NCBI RefSeq assembly: GCF_900107645.1
Contig: NZ_FNQN01000004.1
Location: 1-64,000 of the forward strand
Reading direction: 5' to 3'
Length of the DNA stretch: 64,000 bases
DNA from: Desulfuromusa kysingii
GTDB lineage: Bacteria > Desulfobacterota > Desulfuromonadia > Desulfuromonadales > Geopsychrobacteraceae
Every line of letters begins with the position of its first letter. The stretch's first letter is position 1. This document shows, piece by piece, positions 27,135 to 36,232 of this stretch. The notes below the pieces were generated by a model, which saw only the letters and a program-made list of their open reading frames with translations, was not told the DNA's origin and did not search any database. Made by a program: the position numbers and the translations under genes.

Positions 27135-27150
27135 TGGCACCATCATTGCT
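27135..27150 (+). promoter_or_regulatory. Sigma-54-type promoter of the DctPQM operon
   Basis: TGGCACCATCATTGCT fits the -24/-12 consensus at every key base (TGGCAC-N5-TTGCT, GG-N10-GC). Transcription would begin near 27162, about 110 nt before dctP. Sigma-54 control by a DctD-type activator is known for C4-dicarboxylate TRAP systems; no such activator gene is in the window. Confidence 0.78.
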
Positions 27151-27271
27151 AATCGTCCACTCGTAGTCGATTTAAAATGGTATTTGAATTTCCATGTAAT
27201 GAATTTTTAAAACCATTTCAAATGTCACCATGGTGGTGACAATGCAAACTAATTTTATTAAGGAGAGAGCA

Positions 27272-28267
27272 ATGAAGAGAAACAAACTAGTCCTTGCAGG
27301 ACTGCTAGTAGCAGTGGCCTTTATGGCATCCGTTACGATTGCATCGGCAGCACCGATTGTCATCAAGTTTTCCCACGTTGTTGCAGAAAATACCCCTAAA
27401 GGACAGATGGCTAACAAATTTAAGCAACTGGTTGATGAACGCTTGGCGGGCAAGGTTGTTGTCGAAGTCTTCCCTAACTCTCAACTCTTTGGTGACAACA
27501 ATGTTCTTGAAGCCATGCTTCTTGGTGATGTTCAGCTAGCGGCTCCATCCTTATCTAAATTTGAAAAGTACACCAAGTCGCTACAAATTTTTGACCTTCC
27601 CTTCCTCTTCAAAGATATGGAAGCGGTTGAAACCTTCCAACAAGGCCCTATTGGCCAGAAAATGTTGTCATCAATCAAGAAAAAAGGGCTTGTTGGCCTC
27701 GGTTACCTGCATAACGGCATGAAGCAATTATCAGCCAGTGATCCTCTACGTGTTCCTGCCGATGCCAAGAATAAAAAATTCAGAATCATGACTTCAGATG
27801 TTCTTGCAGCACAGTTTGAAGCTGTTGATGCAATGCCGCTGAAAAAGCCATTCTCTGAAGTTTTTACTCTGCTTCAGACCAAAGCGATCGACGGTCAGGA
27901 AAACACTTGGTCAAACATCTATTCAAAAAAATTCTATGAAGTTCAGCCCTACATCACCGAGACGAACCACGGTGTCCTCGATTATCTGCTCGTGACTTCT
28001 GCTGAATTCTGGATGGGACTTCCTGACGACATCCGCACTGAAATCAAGAACGCATTGGACGAAGCGACCTTGTTCGGTAATGAAGTTTCAGCACAGAAAG
28101 CGATTGCTGACCGTCAGAAAATCATCGATTCTAAACGTTCAGAAGTTCTCGTGCTGACTGACGCTGAGCGCGCTCTTTGGGTCGAAGCGATGAAACCTGT
28201 TTGGAAAAAGTTTGAAGGTCCAATTGGTAAAGAATATATCGAAGCTGCCGCCGCTATTTCTTACTAA
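27272..28267 (+). CDS. dctP: DctP-type TRAP transporter solute-binding protein
   Basis: 331-residue periplasmic receptor with a signal peptide (about 1-27, cleavage after ASA). Mature protein begins APIVIKFSHVVAENTPKG, the DctP-family start. KKFRIMTSDVL contains the conserved carboxylate-binding Arg, and PFSEVFTLLQTKAIDGQEN is the family motif. C4-dicarboxylates are the commonest substrates, but other monocarboxylates are possible. Start at 27272 follows AGGAGAGAG; the frame extends 14 codons upstream without support. First gene of dctPQM under the sigma-54-like promoter. Confidence 0.94.
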   Translation: MKRNKLVLAGLLVAVAFMASVTIASAAPIVIKFSHVVAENTPKGQMANKFKQLVDERLAGKVVVEVFPNSQLFGDNNVLEAMLLGDVQLAAPSLSKFEKYTKSLQIFDLPFLFKDMEAVETFQQGPIGQKMLSSIKKKGLVGLGYLHNGMKQLSASDPLRVPADAKNKKFRIMTSDVLAAQFEAVDAMPLKKPFSEVFTLLQTKAIDGQENTWSNIYSKKFYEVQPYITETNHGVLDYLLVTSAEFWMGLPDDIRTEIKNALDEATLFGNEVSAQKAIADRQKIIDSKRSEVLVLTDAERALWVEAMKPVWKKFEGPIGKEYIEAAAAISY

Positions 28268-28285
28268 TATCCAATCTCTTGTTTT

Positions 28286-28313
28286 ACACGGGTTTTGGTG
28301 ACAAAACCCGTGT
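28286..28313 (+). terminator. Stable intercistronic hairpin between dctP and dctQ
   Basis: Perfect 12-bp stem ACACGGGTTTTG / CAAAACCCGTGT with a GTGA tetraloop (GNRA type), followed by CATTTTATT. Probably favours high DctP over DctQM, like the hairpin at 24959 in the neighbouring TRAP operon. Confidence 0.65.
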
Positions 28314-28347
28314 CATTTTATTCGTATGGTTTGAATGAGGTTTTCAT

Positions 28348-28905
28348 ATGTTTAGTCGGATAATAAACAGCATAGAAGAATCGGTCATTGCCTTACTTCT
28401 AGCAACGATGACTCTACTGGTTTTTGTCGAGGTCATTTTACGCTTCGGTTTTGGCATTGGCCTAATGTGGTCTCAAGAATTAACTTTGACCATCTCTGCC
28501 TGGATGGTTCTTTTCGGAGTTTCATATGGCATCAAAGTAGGCTCTCACATTGGCGTTGATGCTCTGGTTAAAATCATGCCGCCCACGGCACGTCGAATTA
28601 TCAGTGGTATCTCCGTTGTTGCCTGCTTGGCATACTGTTCACTTTTTATTAAAGGTGCCTGGGTCTATCTTGCAAAAATGCATCTGATTGGCATTGAACT
28701 TGAGGATATGCCAATTCCAAAATGGATTGCTCATAGCATCCTCCTGATAGGTATGATCATGATTGCAATACGTCTATTAATTTTACTCTGGAATATCGTT
28801 ATCGGTAAAACTGACGGGTTTAAACTTGCTGATGAAGCCAAAGATAGCATGCATCTAGCTGAGGAAACTAAAGCTGCAACGACTCAGGGAGGTAAATCAG
28901 CATGA
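28348..28905 (+). CDS. dctQ: TRAP transporter small permease subunit
   Basis: 185-residue inner-membrane protein with four hydrophobic spans, the small subunit of a DctPQM system. Typical features: EVILRFGFGIGLMWSQELT, TISAWMVLFGVSYGIKVGSHIGVDAL, and a short charged C-terminal tail. GAGG precedes the ATG by seven bases. Its last 4 bp overlap dctM, so translation is coupled. Confidence 0.93.
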   Translation: MFSRIINSIEESVIALLLATMTLLVFVEVILRFGFGIGLMWSQELTLTISAWMVLFGVSYGIKVGSHIGVDALVKIMPPTARRIISGISVVACLAYCSLFIKGAWVYLAKMHLIGIELEDMPIPKWIAHSILLIGMIMIAIRLLILLWNIVIGKTDGFKLADEAKDSMHLAEETKAATTQGGKSA

Positions 28906-30302
28906 CAACTGGAGCACTCTTTCTCATTCTTCTGCTTTGCCTGCTGACAGGCATGCCGATTGCGTTTGCATTAGGATTGTCAAGTATCACCACAATACTT
29001 ATCTTTTCCAATGACTCATTGGCTTCAATCGCGTTGAAACTGTTTGCATCACAATCAGAACACTACACCTTGCTGGCTATTCCGTTTTTCATTCTTTCAT
29101 CGACTTTTTTGTCAACGGGTGGTGTTGCCAACAGAATTATTAATTTTGCCATTGATTGCGTTGGCTGGATTCGTGGGGGTCTAGCAATGGCTTCCGTTAT
29201 GGCCTGTATGATTTTTGCCGCTGTTTCAGGGTCATCTCCAGCAACCGTCGCCGCAATCGGCTCTATTGTTATTGTCGGCATGGTTAAGGCGGGTTACCCT
29301 GAATCACTCGCTGCTGGAGTCATCACCAACGCCGGAACCCTAGGCATACTGATCCCACCTTCTATCGTTATGCTGGTATATGCTGCCGCGACAGAAGAGT
29401 CTGCAGCCAGATTATTTATGGCAGGTCTGGTTCCCGGTCTGCTCATGGGCATAATGTTGATGATCATCATCTACATCGTTGCCCGGGTCAAAGGACTCCC
29501 CGCACAACCATGGGTCGGATTTAAAAATCTTGCCAGATCAAGCATGAGTGCCGGCTGGGGTCTGATGATGATTGTTATCGTTCTCGGCTCCATCTATGGT
29601 GGTATCTGTAGCCCGACTGAAGCAGCAGCTATTTCTGCGGTCTATGCATTTTTTATTGCTATGTTTATTTACCGTGACATGGGCCCACTCAAAGGGATTC
29701 CATGGAAAGAAAATCACAATGACTCTATCGCCAAGATGATCTTCCGCAACTTGCAGTTGTCAGTTGTCGCCCTGCCAAAATCAATTTTTGACAAGGACCT
29801 CCACAAAGTTTTCCGCGATGCGTCCAAAGTTTCCATCATGTTGCTGTTTATTATTGGCAATGCGATGCTTTTCGCTCATGTTTTGACAACGGAACGGATT
29901 CCTCATCACATCGCTGAAATCATCGTCGGTTGGGGTCTCCCAGCTTGGGGTTTCCTCGTCGTGGTTAATATCCTGCTGCTGATGGCAGGAAACTTTATGG
30001 AACCCTCCGCTATTTTATTAATCATGGCACCAATCCTGTTTCCAATTGCAGTCAAACTTGGAATCGACCCGATCCACCTTGGTATTATCATGGTCGTCAA
30101 CATGGAAATTGGTATGATCACTCCACCGGTGGGATTGAATCTATTCGTGACTGCGGGGATTACAGGGCACAATATAACCTGGGTTCTCAAAGCAGCATTA
30201 CCATGGTTATTGGTGCTCCTGACTTTCTTGATCATGATCACCTACATTCCACAGATTTCATTGTGGCTACCTGAGTATATCGATCATCTTAAAGGTTATT
30301 AA
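28902..30302 (+). CDS. dctM: TRAP transporter large permease subunit
   Basis: 466-residue inner-membrane channel subunit with about 12 spans. LLTGMPIAFALGLSS, GGLAMASVMACMIFAAVSGSSPATVAAIGSI, and GMITPPVGLNLFVTAGI are DctM signatures. It is about 30-40 residues longer than the usual ~425 because of a hydrophilic insert near the middle (about residues 262-305, KGIPWKENHNDSIAKMIF and on). Start overlaps dctQ by 4 bp. Closed by a strong terminator 23 bp after its stop. Confidence 0.94.
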   Translation: MTTGALFLILLLCLLTGMPIAFALGLSSITTILIFSNDSLASIALKLFASQSEHYTLLAIPFFILSSTFLSTGGVANRIINFAIDCVGWIRGGLAMASVMACMIFAAVSGSSPATVAAIGSIVIVGMVKAGYPESLAAGVITNAGTLGILIPPSIVMLVYAAATEESAARLFMAGLVPGLLMGIMLMIIIYIVARVKGLPAQPWVGFKNLARSSMSAGWGLMMIVIVLGSIYGGICSPTEAAAISAVYAFFIAMFIYRDMGPLKGIPWKENHNDSIAKMIFRNLQLSVVALPKSIFDKDLHKVFRDASKVSIMLLFIIGNAMLFAHVLTTERIPHHIAEIIVGWGLPAWGFLVVVNILLLMAGNFMEPSAILLIMAPILFPIAVKLGIDPIHLGIIMVVNMEIGMITPPVGLNLFVTAGITGHNITWVLKAALPWLLVLLTFLIMITYIPQISLWLPEYIDHLKGY

Positions 30303-30324
30303 TTCATCTCAGTAACCTCACCAT

Positions 30325-30360
30325 AAAAAAAGACCTCTCGTTTTCGAGAGGTCTTTTTTT
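30325..30360. terminator. Strong bidirectional terminator after dctM
   Basis: Perfect stem AAAAAAAGACCTCTCG / CGAGAGGTCTTTTTTT with a TTTT loop. It has a T-run on plus and, because of the A-run, also on minus, so it serves dctM and the convergent small basic gene. Confidence 0.93.
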
Positions 30361-30394
30361 ACACCGGTTATATCGTTAAGCTAAAAGAGAGGCG

Positions 30395-30520
30395 CTAATG
30401 TTCCGCTGCGTCCTCTTTCTCCTTTTCTTCCTGCTTACGCTTATTTTTTTCGTCCTTTTTAGCTTTTTTAGCAAGCTCTTTCTGCCGTTTTTCAAAGCCA
30501 TAATTCGGTTTTTTGGCCAT
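30395..30520 (-). CDS. Small conserved basic protein (41 aa)
   Basis: 41-residue, highly charged peptide that reads MAKKPNYGFEKRQKELAKKA then alternating Lys/Glu, predicted as one long helix. Small proteins with the same PNYGFEKRQKEL start occur, from memory, across many proteobacteria as conserved hypotheticals. AAGGATC stands seven bases before the ATG. It sits 69 bp downstream of the DEAD-box helicase on the same strand, which with its basic nature hints at an RNA- or ribosome-related role; this is inference. Function unknown. Confidence 0.75.
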   Translation of the reverse strand: MAKKPNYGFEKRQKELAKKAKKDEKNKRKQEEKEKEDAAEH

Positions 30521-30589
30521 CAATAGATCCTTTTAAGCAATGAGTTAAATGCACATAAATACAATTTTAAGCAGTCAACACCAACCCCG

Positions 30590-31846
30590 TTAACGTCCTC
30601 GCCCACCGGCAACCTGTTTATTGCCCGTTCGCGAACGCGGTTTAGGTTTATTCTTTTGTAACTTATTGCGAGTTGCAGGTTGAGCTGGTCGTCGTTGCGG
30701 TTGTGCAACCCTTTTCGGTGCAGGGACATCGTAATCAAAACCTGCGATCTGATGGCGATCAATCGGGGTCCCAAGAATTCGCTCAATAGAACGAACCATC
30801 AACTTGTCATCGTTACTGACCAGGGTAAATGCCTTACCTGTACGCGCAGCACGACCAGTTCGGCCAATCCTGTGAATATAAGCATCGACAGTGTCAGGCA
30901 CATCAAAGTTAATGACGTGCGAAATCAAAGAGACATCGATACCCCGAGCGGCAATATCGGTTGCAACCAGAATCCGAAACTTACCATCACGAAAGCCATC
31001 CAGAGCAGACTGACGCCGTGACTGAGACAGGTTCCCTTGCAGTGAAGCGGCCCGATAACCACACTTACTAAGCTTTTCTCCGAGTCTTTTAGCGCGATGT
31101 TTCGTCCGGGTAAAAATCAGAACGGACTCCGTCTCTGTCTGCTCCAGTATTTTCAATAACAAATTTGTCTTCAAATGTTGAGGGACAGGATATAACGCAT
31201 GGCTGACAGTTTCTGCCGGGGCGACGGTATCCACCTGTATGGTTTCGGGATTAGTCAGGAGTTCATGCGCGAGAGTACGAATCTCCTTTGACATCGTCGC
31301 AGAAAAAAGCAATGTCTGCCGTTTTATTGGCAGTGACTTCACAATTCTGCGAATATCGGGTAAAAAGCCCATGTCAAACATGCGATCGGCCTCATCAAGG
31401 ACAAGCAGATCTAATTGCCGCAGATTAATCGTCCCCTGTTTAATATGATCCAGTAAGCGGCCTGGACAGGCAACAACAATTTCAACACCATTCCGAAGTT
31501 TGGTCACCTGTGGTTTAATACCGACCCCACCATACACCGTAAGGCTGCGCAAGCCGGTCTGTTGACCAAGAAGGTCGAGTGAGTTGTGAATCTGTTCCGC
31601 AAGTTCACGGGTGGGGGCAATGATAAGAGCACGGACGCAACCACGAGGACCGTTCATCAGTTGGTGCAGAATAGGCAACCCGAACGCCGCCGTCTTCCCT
31701 GTCCCTGTTTGCGCCAACCCCAAGACATCGCAACGTTGCATGATTTTAGGGATGGCCCGCTCCTGAATCGGAGTCGGATGGGTAAATCCTGCAGCAACAA
31801 CCCCTGCGGAAATGGTGGGATGAAAGTTAAAATCGGTGAAATTCAT
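30590..31846 (-). CDS. DEAD-box RNA helicase, RhlE-like
   Basis: 418-residue ATP-dependent RNA helicase. Domain 1 (about 1-205): Q-motif GFTHPTPIQ, Walker A AQTGTGKTAA, PTRELAEQ, DEAD and SAT. Domain 2 (about 215-370): VLIFTRTKHRAK, ARGID, and HRIGRTGRAAR. The last ~45 residues are a basic, proline- and arginine-rich RNA-binding tail (PQRRPAQPATRNKLQKNKPK). Close to RhlE/cold-shock helicases that unwind structured rRNA or mRNA. Start is the ATG at 31846 after AAAGGA; a TTG six codons upstream is less likely. The ~185-nt leader contains a terminator-like hairpin, so attenuation is possible. Confidence 0.93.
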   Translation of the reverse strand: MNFTDFNFHPTISAGVVAAGFTHPTPIQERAIPKIMQRCDVLGLAQTGTGKTAAFGLPILHQLMNGPRGCVRALIIAPTRELAEQIHNSLDLLGQQTGLRSLTVYGGVGIKPQVTKLRNGVEIVVACPGRLLDHIKQGTINLRQLDLLVLDEADRMFDMGFLPDIRRIVKSLPIKRQTLLFSATMSKEIRTLAHELLTNPETIQVDTVAPAETVSHALYPVPQHLKTNLLLKILEQTETESVLIFTRTKHRAKRLGEKLSKCGYRAASLQGNLSQSRRQSALDGFRDGKFRILVATDIAARGIDVSLISHVINFDVPDTVDAYIHRIGRTGRAARTGKAFTLVSNDDKLMVRSIERILGTPIDRHQIAGFDYDVPAPKRVAQPQRRPAQPATRNKLQKNKPKPRSRTGNKQVAGGRGR

Positions 31847-31930
31847 ATATTCCTTTATAGACAAGCCGGTCCGAATTATTTTTTTGACTGTAACGAAAGA
31901 ATCGACACTACGGACAGGCTCAGAATAAAA

Positions 31931-31956
31931 AAGGCCCCGGTATATCCCGGAGCCTT
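31931..31956 (-). terminator. Terminator-like hairpin in the helicase leader
   Basis: Minus strand: AAGGCTCCGGG, loop, CCGGGGCCTT, followed by TTTTATT. Located between the promoter at 32037-32066 and the helicase start at 31846. It could end transcription of the radical SAM gene upstream, attenuate the helicase mRNA, or both. Confidence 0.7.
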
Positions 31957-32036
31957 GAAGAATGTCTTTTTCAATCTTGGAACAGTGGTATTCAAATACC
32001 CTCCGCTAACCATCGTATAAAGATAACGGATTTTTA

Positions 32037-32066
32037 ATATTAACTGATACACGCAACTAATGTCAA
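32037..32066 (-). promoter_or_regulatory. Probable sigma-70 promoter of the DEAD-box helicase
   Basis: Minus strand: TTGACA (32061-32066), 18-bp spacer, TAATAT (32037-32042). Start expected near 32030, which gives a ~184-nt leader. Confidence 0.6.
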
Positions 32067-32157
32067 GTTTCAAACGGGGCAATTACCGCTTCAGCTCCCT
32101 CGTTGCTTCACCAACGGATATTTAACGGCTTTTTCTAAGCACCTATTGAGAACAATA

Positions 32158-33864
32158 CTAACAATGACAGGTCCCTTCACCACAGACGCCACAACGTTGA
32201 CAATCGGGTGTACAGGGAGACGTCAGTTTTTGCTGCAGTGCCCGCTGATATTCGTGCCAGAGGTAACCCTTCTTCACTCCCTGATCAAGAATATCCCAAG
32301 GAAAAACTTCATCAGCTCCCCTCTCACGCGTCACATAAAAATCGAGGGACAAGCCACTCTTCTTGCATAACTGCTTCAGATTATCTCCTGCAGTTAATCG
32401 TGGTAGTAACGGCCCAATACGTCGATCAGCCCGCGACAAAAAGGTCTGTAATATCGCTGAGCGTATTGACTCATTATTCATGCGAGTGTTGGGAATATGT
32501 GAAATCGCAGCCTGCAACCTACGAATCTTCTTTTTCAGGCTGGTCCCAGGTTCCATTCCTGCCCATTGGAATGGCGTGAACGGTTTGGGAATAAATGGAT
32601 TAACACTCAACGTTAAATTGCCGAGTTGTCCACGGATGCGGCCAGCTTCTCGCCAAATAACCGCAATTTTTTCCGTTAGATCAACGATCGCATCAATATC
32701 ACTCTGCTGTTCTTCGGGGAAGCCTATAATGAAATAGAGCTTAAGATTCTTAATACCACCATCCGCCAACAACTGTACTGCCGCCAATATCTGCTCTTCA
32801 CTAATCCCCTTATTAATAAAATCACGCAACCTCTGACTTCCTGCTTCAGGAGCTATAGCGACCGACCGGTGTCCAGCTTGGTTGATAATGGCAACCTCTG
32901 CCGGGGTTAAGGCATCAAGTCTGAGACTCGACATGGAGATCTGCCCATCGCGCTCCATGATCCCTTTTTGTAAATTCTCGATCTCTGAATAATCAGAAAC
33001 CGCTGCGGCAACAAGACCGATGCGTTCTCGTTGACAGAGACCGACCTCAACCTGCTCAATAAGATTGTCCAAGCTTCGTTCACGCGGAGGAAGGTAGACA
33101 AACCCGGCCGCACAAAACCGACAACCGCGTGAACAACCACGCGAGATCTCGGTTAAAGCCATCGTGCCAAACTCAGTGTCACTCGTCTGCACAAAACTGC
33201 GACTCGCAGACTGATCCAAATCGGCTAAAAACTGCCTTGCAACTCTCGCAGGAGCACCAGCCTCAACATCGACTTGCGTAATTTCTCCGGTATGAGCATA
33301 AATTGGATGATAAAATCTTGGAACATAAATCCCAGGTAACTGCGCCATCTTTTGCAAACAATCGTCACGATCAAGGGATCTTTCCAGCAAGAGGTCAATA
33401 AGTCCGGACAACAGGGGTTCTGCTTCTCCAATCGCCACCAGGTCAACAATGTCTGCCAAAGGTTCAGGGTTGATAAAAGCACAGACACCACCAAACAGGA
33501 TCAGCGGCCAGGAAGGGTCACGATCGGCAGACATCATGGGGATACCAGCCAGGTTCAAGATAGTAGGCAAATTCAGGTAATCATTCTCAAAAGAGATCGA
33601 AAAGGCAAGCAGATCAAAATCGCTTAAAGGACGCCCTGACTCAAGGGAAACAAGAGAACATCCAGGTTGCGCCAACTCTTCCTTATCAGGCAGAAAAAAC
33701 CGCTCACACAGACAATCGTTGCGCTGATTCAAGAGGTGATACACAGTTAAAAACCCGAGATTACTCATGCCATGATGATAAGTATTCGGATAGATGAGGG
33801 CCACGCGGAAGCGACTTTGTTGCCACGAATGGAAGACTGTCCCCGTTTCTGCTTCAAGTCTCAT
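32158..33864 (-). CDS. B12-binding-type radical SAM protein
   Basis: 568-residue cytoplasmic enzyme. The N-terminal ~190 residues resemble a cobalamin-binding-like Rossmann domain (RVALIYPNTYHHGMSNLGF, LLAFSISFENDYLNLP, LILFGG). The radical SAM core follows, with the cluster motif CSRGCRFC near residue 240 and IAPEAGSQRLRDFINKGI further on. The C-terminus is cysteine-rich (CTPDCQRCGVCGEGTCHC), likely an additional Fe-S or metal site. Similar TIGR03960-type proteins are widespread in anaerobes; the reaction is not established. Start set at ATG 33864; an upstream TTG at 33891 is also possible and neither has a clear ribosome-binding site. Confidence 0.85.
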   Translation of the reverse strand: MRLEAETGTVFHSWQQSRFRVALIYPNTYHHGMSNLGFLTVYHLLNQRNDCLCERFFLPDKEELAQPGCSLVSLESGRPLSDFDLLAFSISFENDYLNLPTILNLAGIPMMSADRDPSWPLILFGGVCAFINPEPLADIVDLVAIGEAEPLLSGLIDLLLERSLDRDDCLQKMAQLPGIYVPRFYHPIYAHTGEITQVDVEAGAPARVARQFLADLDQSASRSFVQTSDTEFGTMALTEISRGCSRGCRFCAAGFVYLPPRERSLDNLIEQVEVGLCQRERIGLVAAAVSDYSEIENLQKGIMERDGQISMSSLRLDALTPAEVAIINQAGHRSVAIAPEAGSQRLRDFINKGISEEQILAAVQLLADGGIKNLKLYFIIGFPEEQQSDIDAIVDLTEKIAVIWREAGRIRGQLGNLTLSVNPFIPKPFTPFQWAGMEPGTSLKKKIRRLQAAISHIPNTRMNNESIRSAILQTFLSRADRRIGPLLPRLTAGDNLKQLCKKSGLSLDFYVTRERGADEVFPWDILDQGVKKGYLWHEYQRALQQKLTSPCTPDCQRCGVCGEGTCHC

Positions 33865-33972
33865 TGTCTTACTGTTGCTATTTTTCCTCAATTTAAATCC
33901 TCAAAAACTCACAACCACCGGAAAAAAGCACAACGGAAGAAAAAGAGTTCACAAAAAGATGATCTCATCAGA

Positions 33973-35877
33973 CTACTTAAGCAGCTTAGAAATAATCTCC
34001 TGATATTTTGTTTCGATGACGTGACGCTTCTTTTTCAGGGTATTCGTTAACTCTTCCCCCATCTTGAATTCCTTGTCGAGAAAATGAATATTTTGCAGTT
34101 TCTCAAACGGCTTAAAACCATTCTTGGCATGCAGCAAATGATTAATTTCGGCTTTAATACGACTGATATTTTGTTTGTCCATGATCCACTTATCGGTGGA
34201 CTCATCTCCGGTATCAAACTTACTGCTAATGAAGGTACGTAACTGGTCAAAGTCGGGAACAATCAGCGCCCCCAACCCTTTTTTATCTTGACCGACCAAT
34301 ACCGCATCACTGACAAAAGGTAATTTAGTGATTGCCGATTCAATCCGGCTAGGATCGATATTCTCACCGCTGGCTAATACAATAATTTCTTTAGAGCGAC
34401 CGGTAATAACAAGTTCACCAGTGAGAGTCAATTTCCCCAGATCGCCGGTCCTGAAAAATCCATCAGCGGTAAATGCCTTTTCGTTTTCCTCGTCATTGTC
34501 ATAATAACCGGGAAAAACCTGTTCACCGCGCACCTCAATTCCACCAACTTCTCCAGCCGGCAACGGTTGTCCATTCTCATCAACAATTCGTAATTCAGTA
34601 TGTTGAGTCGGCGGGCCCAGAGTTCCAAAAACATCACACAACACCGAGCGCCCCGCAATAGCTGGAGCACATTCGGTCATCCCATAGGCATTCACAATTC
34701 GGATTCCTATGGCATCAATCCATTCATCCAGATAAGGGGGCAAACTGCCACCACCACTGATCGCTAGGCGCAGACAACCACCAAATTTTTCCTGCACAAG
34801 TCGCATTTTCTTTTGCGCGAATCGGTTTAACGGCGCCAATAGCAACAACAGAATGAACGCCTTAATTTTATGACCAAGGCGTTGCAAGAGGGGAACTTTT
34901 GCGAACAGTGGCAATTGATTCTTTAACACACGCTGCTGATATTTATAGCGGGCAGAAACATTAACCAGAAATTTAAACACCCGTGCCTTACGGGGATCCT
35001 GTTTTTCCAGCGTCTGATTAATCTTACTGTACATTGATTCCCACAGGCGTGGCACTGTTGCAACAATTGTCGGTTGATATTTTTCAAGATCAGCCGCAAA
35101 AGTCCTCACCGAGGAATAAAAGATCTTACAACCTTTAGAGAGAGCTATATACTCTGTCGCACGCTCAAAAATATGCCAACTTGGGAGGATTGAAACCCAA
35201 CGATCACTTTCCTCCAAAGCAATGAGATCGGGCATATTTAACACATTATACATAATATTTTTATGGGTCAGCAGAACCCCTTTTGGCATTCCAGTTGTCC
35301 CTGACGTATAAATTAAAGTGAAGACATCATCTAACGTAATGGCATAACGACGCGCAATAAACTTTTCTGTGTCCTCCGAACTGATCACTCTATTTTTGAG
35401 AATATCATTATAACTATACGTAGAATCAAACCAGCGGTGAGTTTTTTCTCCTTCAATGACAAAGATAGCTTTTAACTTTTTCAGTTTTTTTAGCATCTCT
35501 TCATGAGCTTTTAACAGTTGCTCGGTTTCAATGATTAAAAAATCACATTCGGCATGCTGCAAAATATATTCGAGCTCCATGGTCGAGGTGTCACTACCTC
35601 GGGGGATGCTGATAGCTCCAAGAGAGATCAAGGCAAAATCAGAAACAATCCAACCATAACGGTTGTCAGAAAGGAGCATCACCTTGCTCCCCTTACAAAC
35701 CTTATGAGACATGAATGCTTTAGAGAGAATCAGAGCATCTTCAAATAACTTTTCATAAGTAACCTCAAATTCGGTATTACTTGAACGATAAACAAAAGCT
35801 GTTTTTTGAGCATAGTCACTGCTGCTGTTCAACAACATGTCGAACAGTGTCCCTTTTTCTAAGATTGTATCTGGCAT
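33973..35877 (-). CDS. Long-chain fatty-acid--CoA ligase (AMP-binding)
   Basis: 634-residue ANL-superfamily enzyme that activates a fatty acid through an acyl-adenylate to acyl-CoA. AMP-binding loop LIYTSGTTGMPKGV (about 185-198), AYGMTECAPA (about 397-406) and the hinge region GYYDNDEENEKAFTADGFFRTGDLG with GRSKEIIVLASGENIDP. The long middle insert matches bacterial FadD15/long-chain synthetases. No signal peptide or membrane span, so it is cytoplasmic or peripheral at the inner membrane. Start at ATG 35877 after CAGGA; a TTG 11 codons upstream is less likely. It probably salvages fatty acids; no beta-oxidation genes adjoin it. Confidence 0.93.
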   Translation of the reverse strand: MPDTILEKGTLFDMLLNSSSDYAQKTAFVYRSSNTEFEVTYEKLFEDALILSKAFMSHKVCKGSKVMLLSDNRYGWIVSDFALISLGAISIPRGSDTSTMELEYILQHAECDFLIIETEQLLKAHEEMLKKLKKLKAIFVIEGEKTHRWFDSTYSYNDILKNRVISSEDTEKFIARRYAITLDDVFTLIYTSGTTGMPKGVLLTHKNIMYNVLNMPDLIALEESDRWVSILPSWHIFERATEYIALSKGCKIFYSSVRTFAADLEKYQPTIVATVPRLWESMYSKINQTLEKQDPRKARVFKFLVNVSARYKYQQRVLKNQLPLFAKVPLLQRLGHKIKAFILLLLLAPLNRFAQKKMRLVQEKFGGCLRLAISGGGSLPPYLDEWIDAIGIRIVNAYGMTECAPAIAGRSVLCDVFGTLGPPTQHTELRIVDENGQPLPAGEVGGIEVRGEQVFPGYYDNDEENEKAFTADGFFRTGDLGKLTLTGELVITGRSKEIIVLASGENIDPSRIESAITKLPFVSDAVLVGQDKKGLGALIVPDFDQLRTFISSKFDTGDESTDKWIMDKQNISRIKAEINHLLHAKNGFKPFEKLQNIHFLDKEFKMGEELTNTLKKKRHVIETKYQEIISKLLK

Positions 35878-36114
35878 TTGCAATAATCCTGAGCAAGAAA
35901 TTGTGGTCAAAAATTTTTATCTTAATGTAGCATTCTATGCATTTTAATTCGATATTTTCCTCAACCGACAAAGGAAATAGCGAATTTTTTCCACCCTGTG
36001 TACAGTTCAGTACTCAAGTCATGATGAAGTGCAATCACTCCACAGACACAAACAGTCATGATTGTAAGGCAAAAGTCGGCAGAGCAGCAAAACAAACACC
36101 ATCAGAACACAAAA

Positions 36115-36143
36115 AGGCATGTCGAAAATGATTCGACATGCCT
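36115..36143 (-). terminator. Terminator of the torD-molybdopterin-ferredoxin operon
   Basis: AGGCATGTCGAA pairs perfectly with TTCGACATGCCT around a five-base loop, followed by TTTTTG on the minus strand. Begins about 90 bp past the ferredoxin gene. Confidence 0.8.
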
Positions 36144-36232
36144 CTATTTTTCATCTTTGCTGTGCTGTTTTTCTTCAGAATCAACTGTTATTACAACCTG
36201 TTGGCATCTTCTCCAGTCTTCTGGTCACACAT

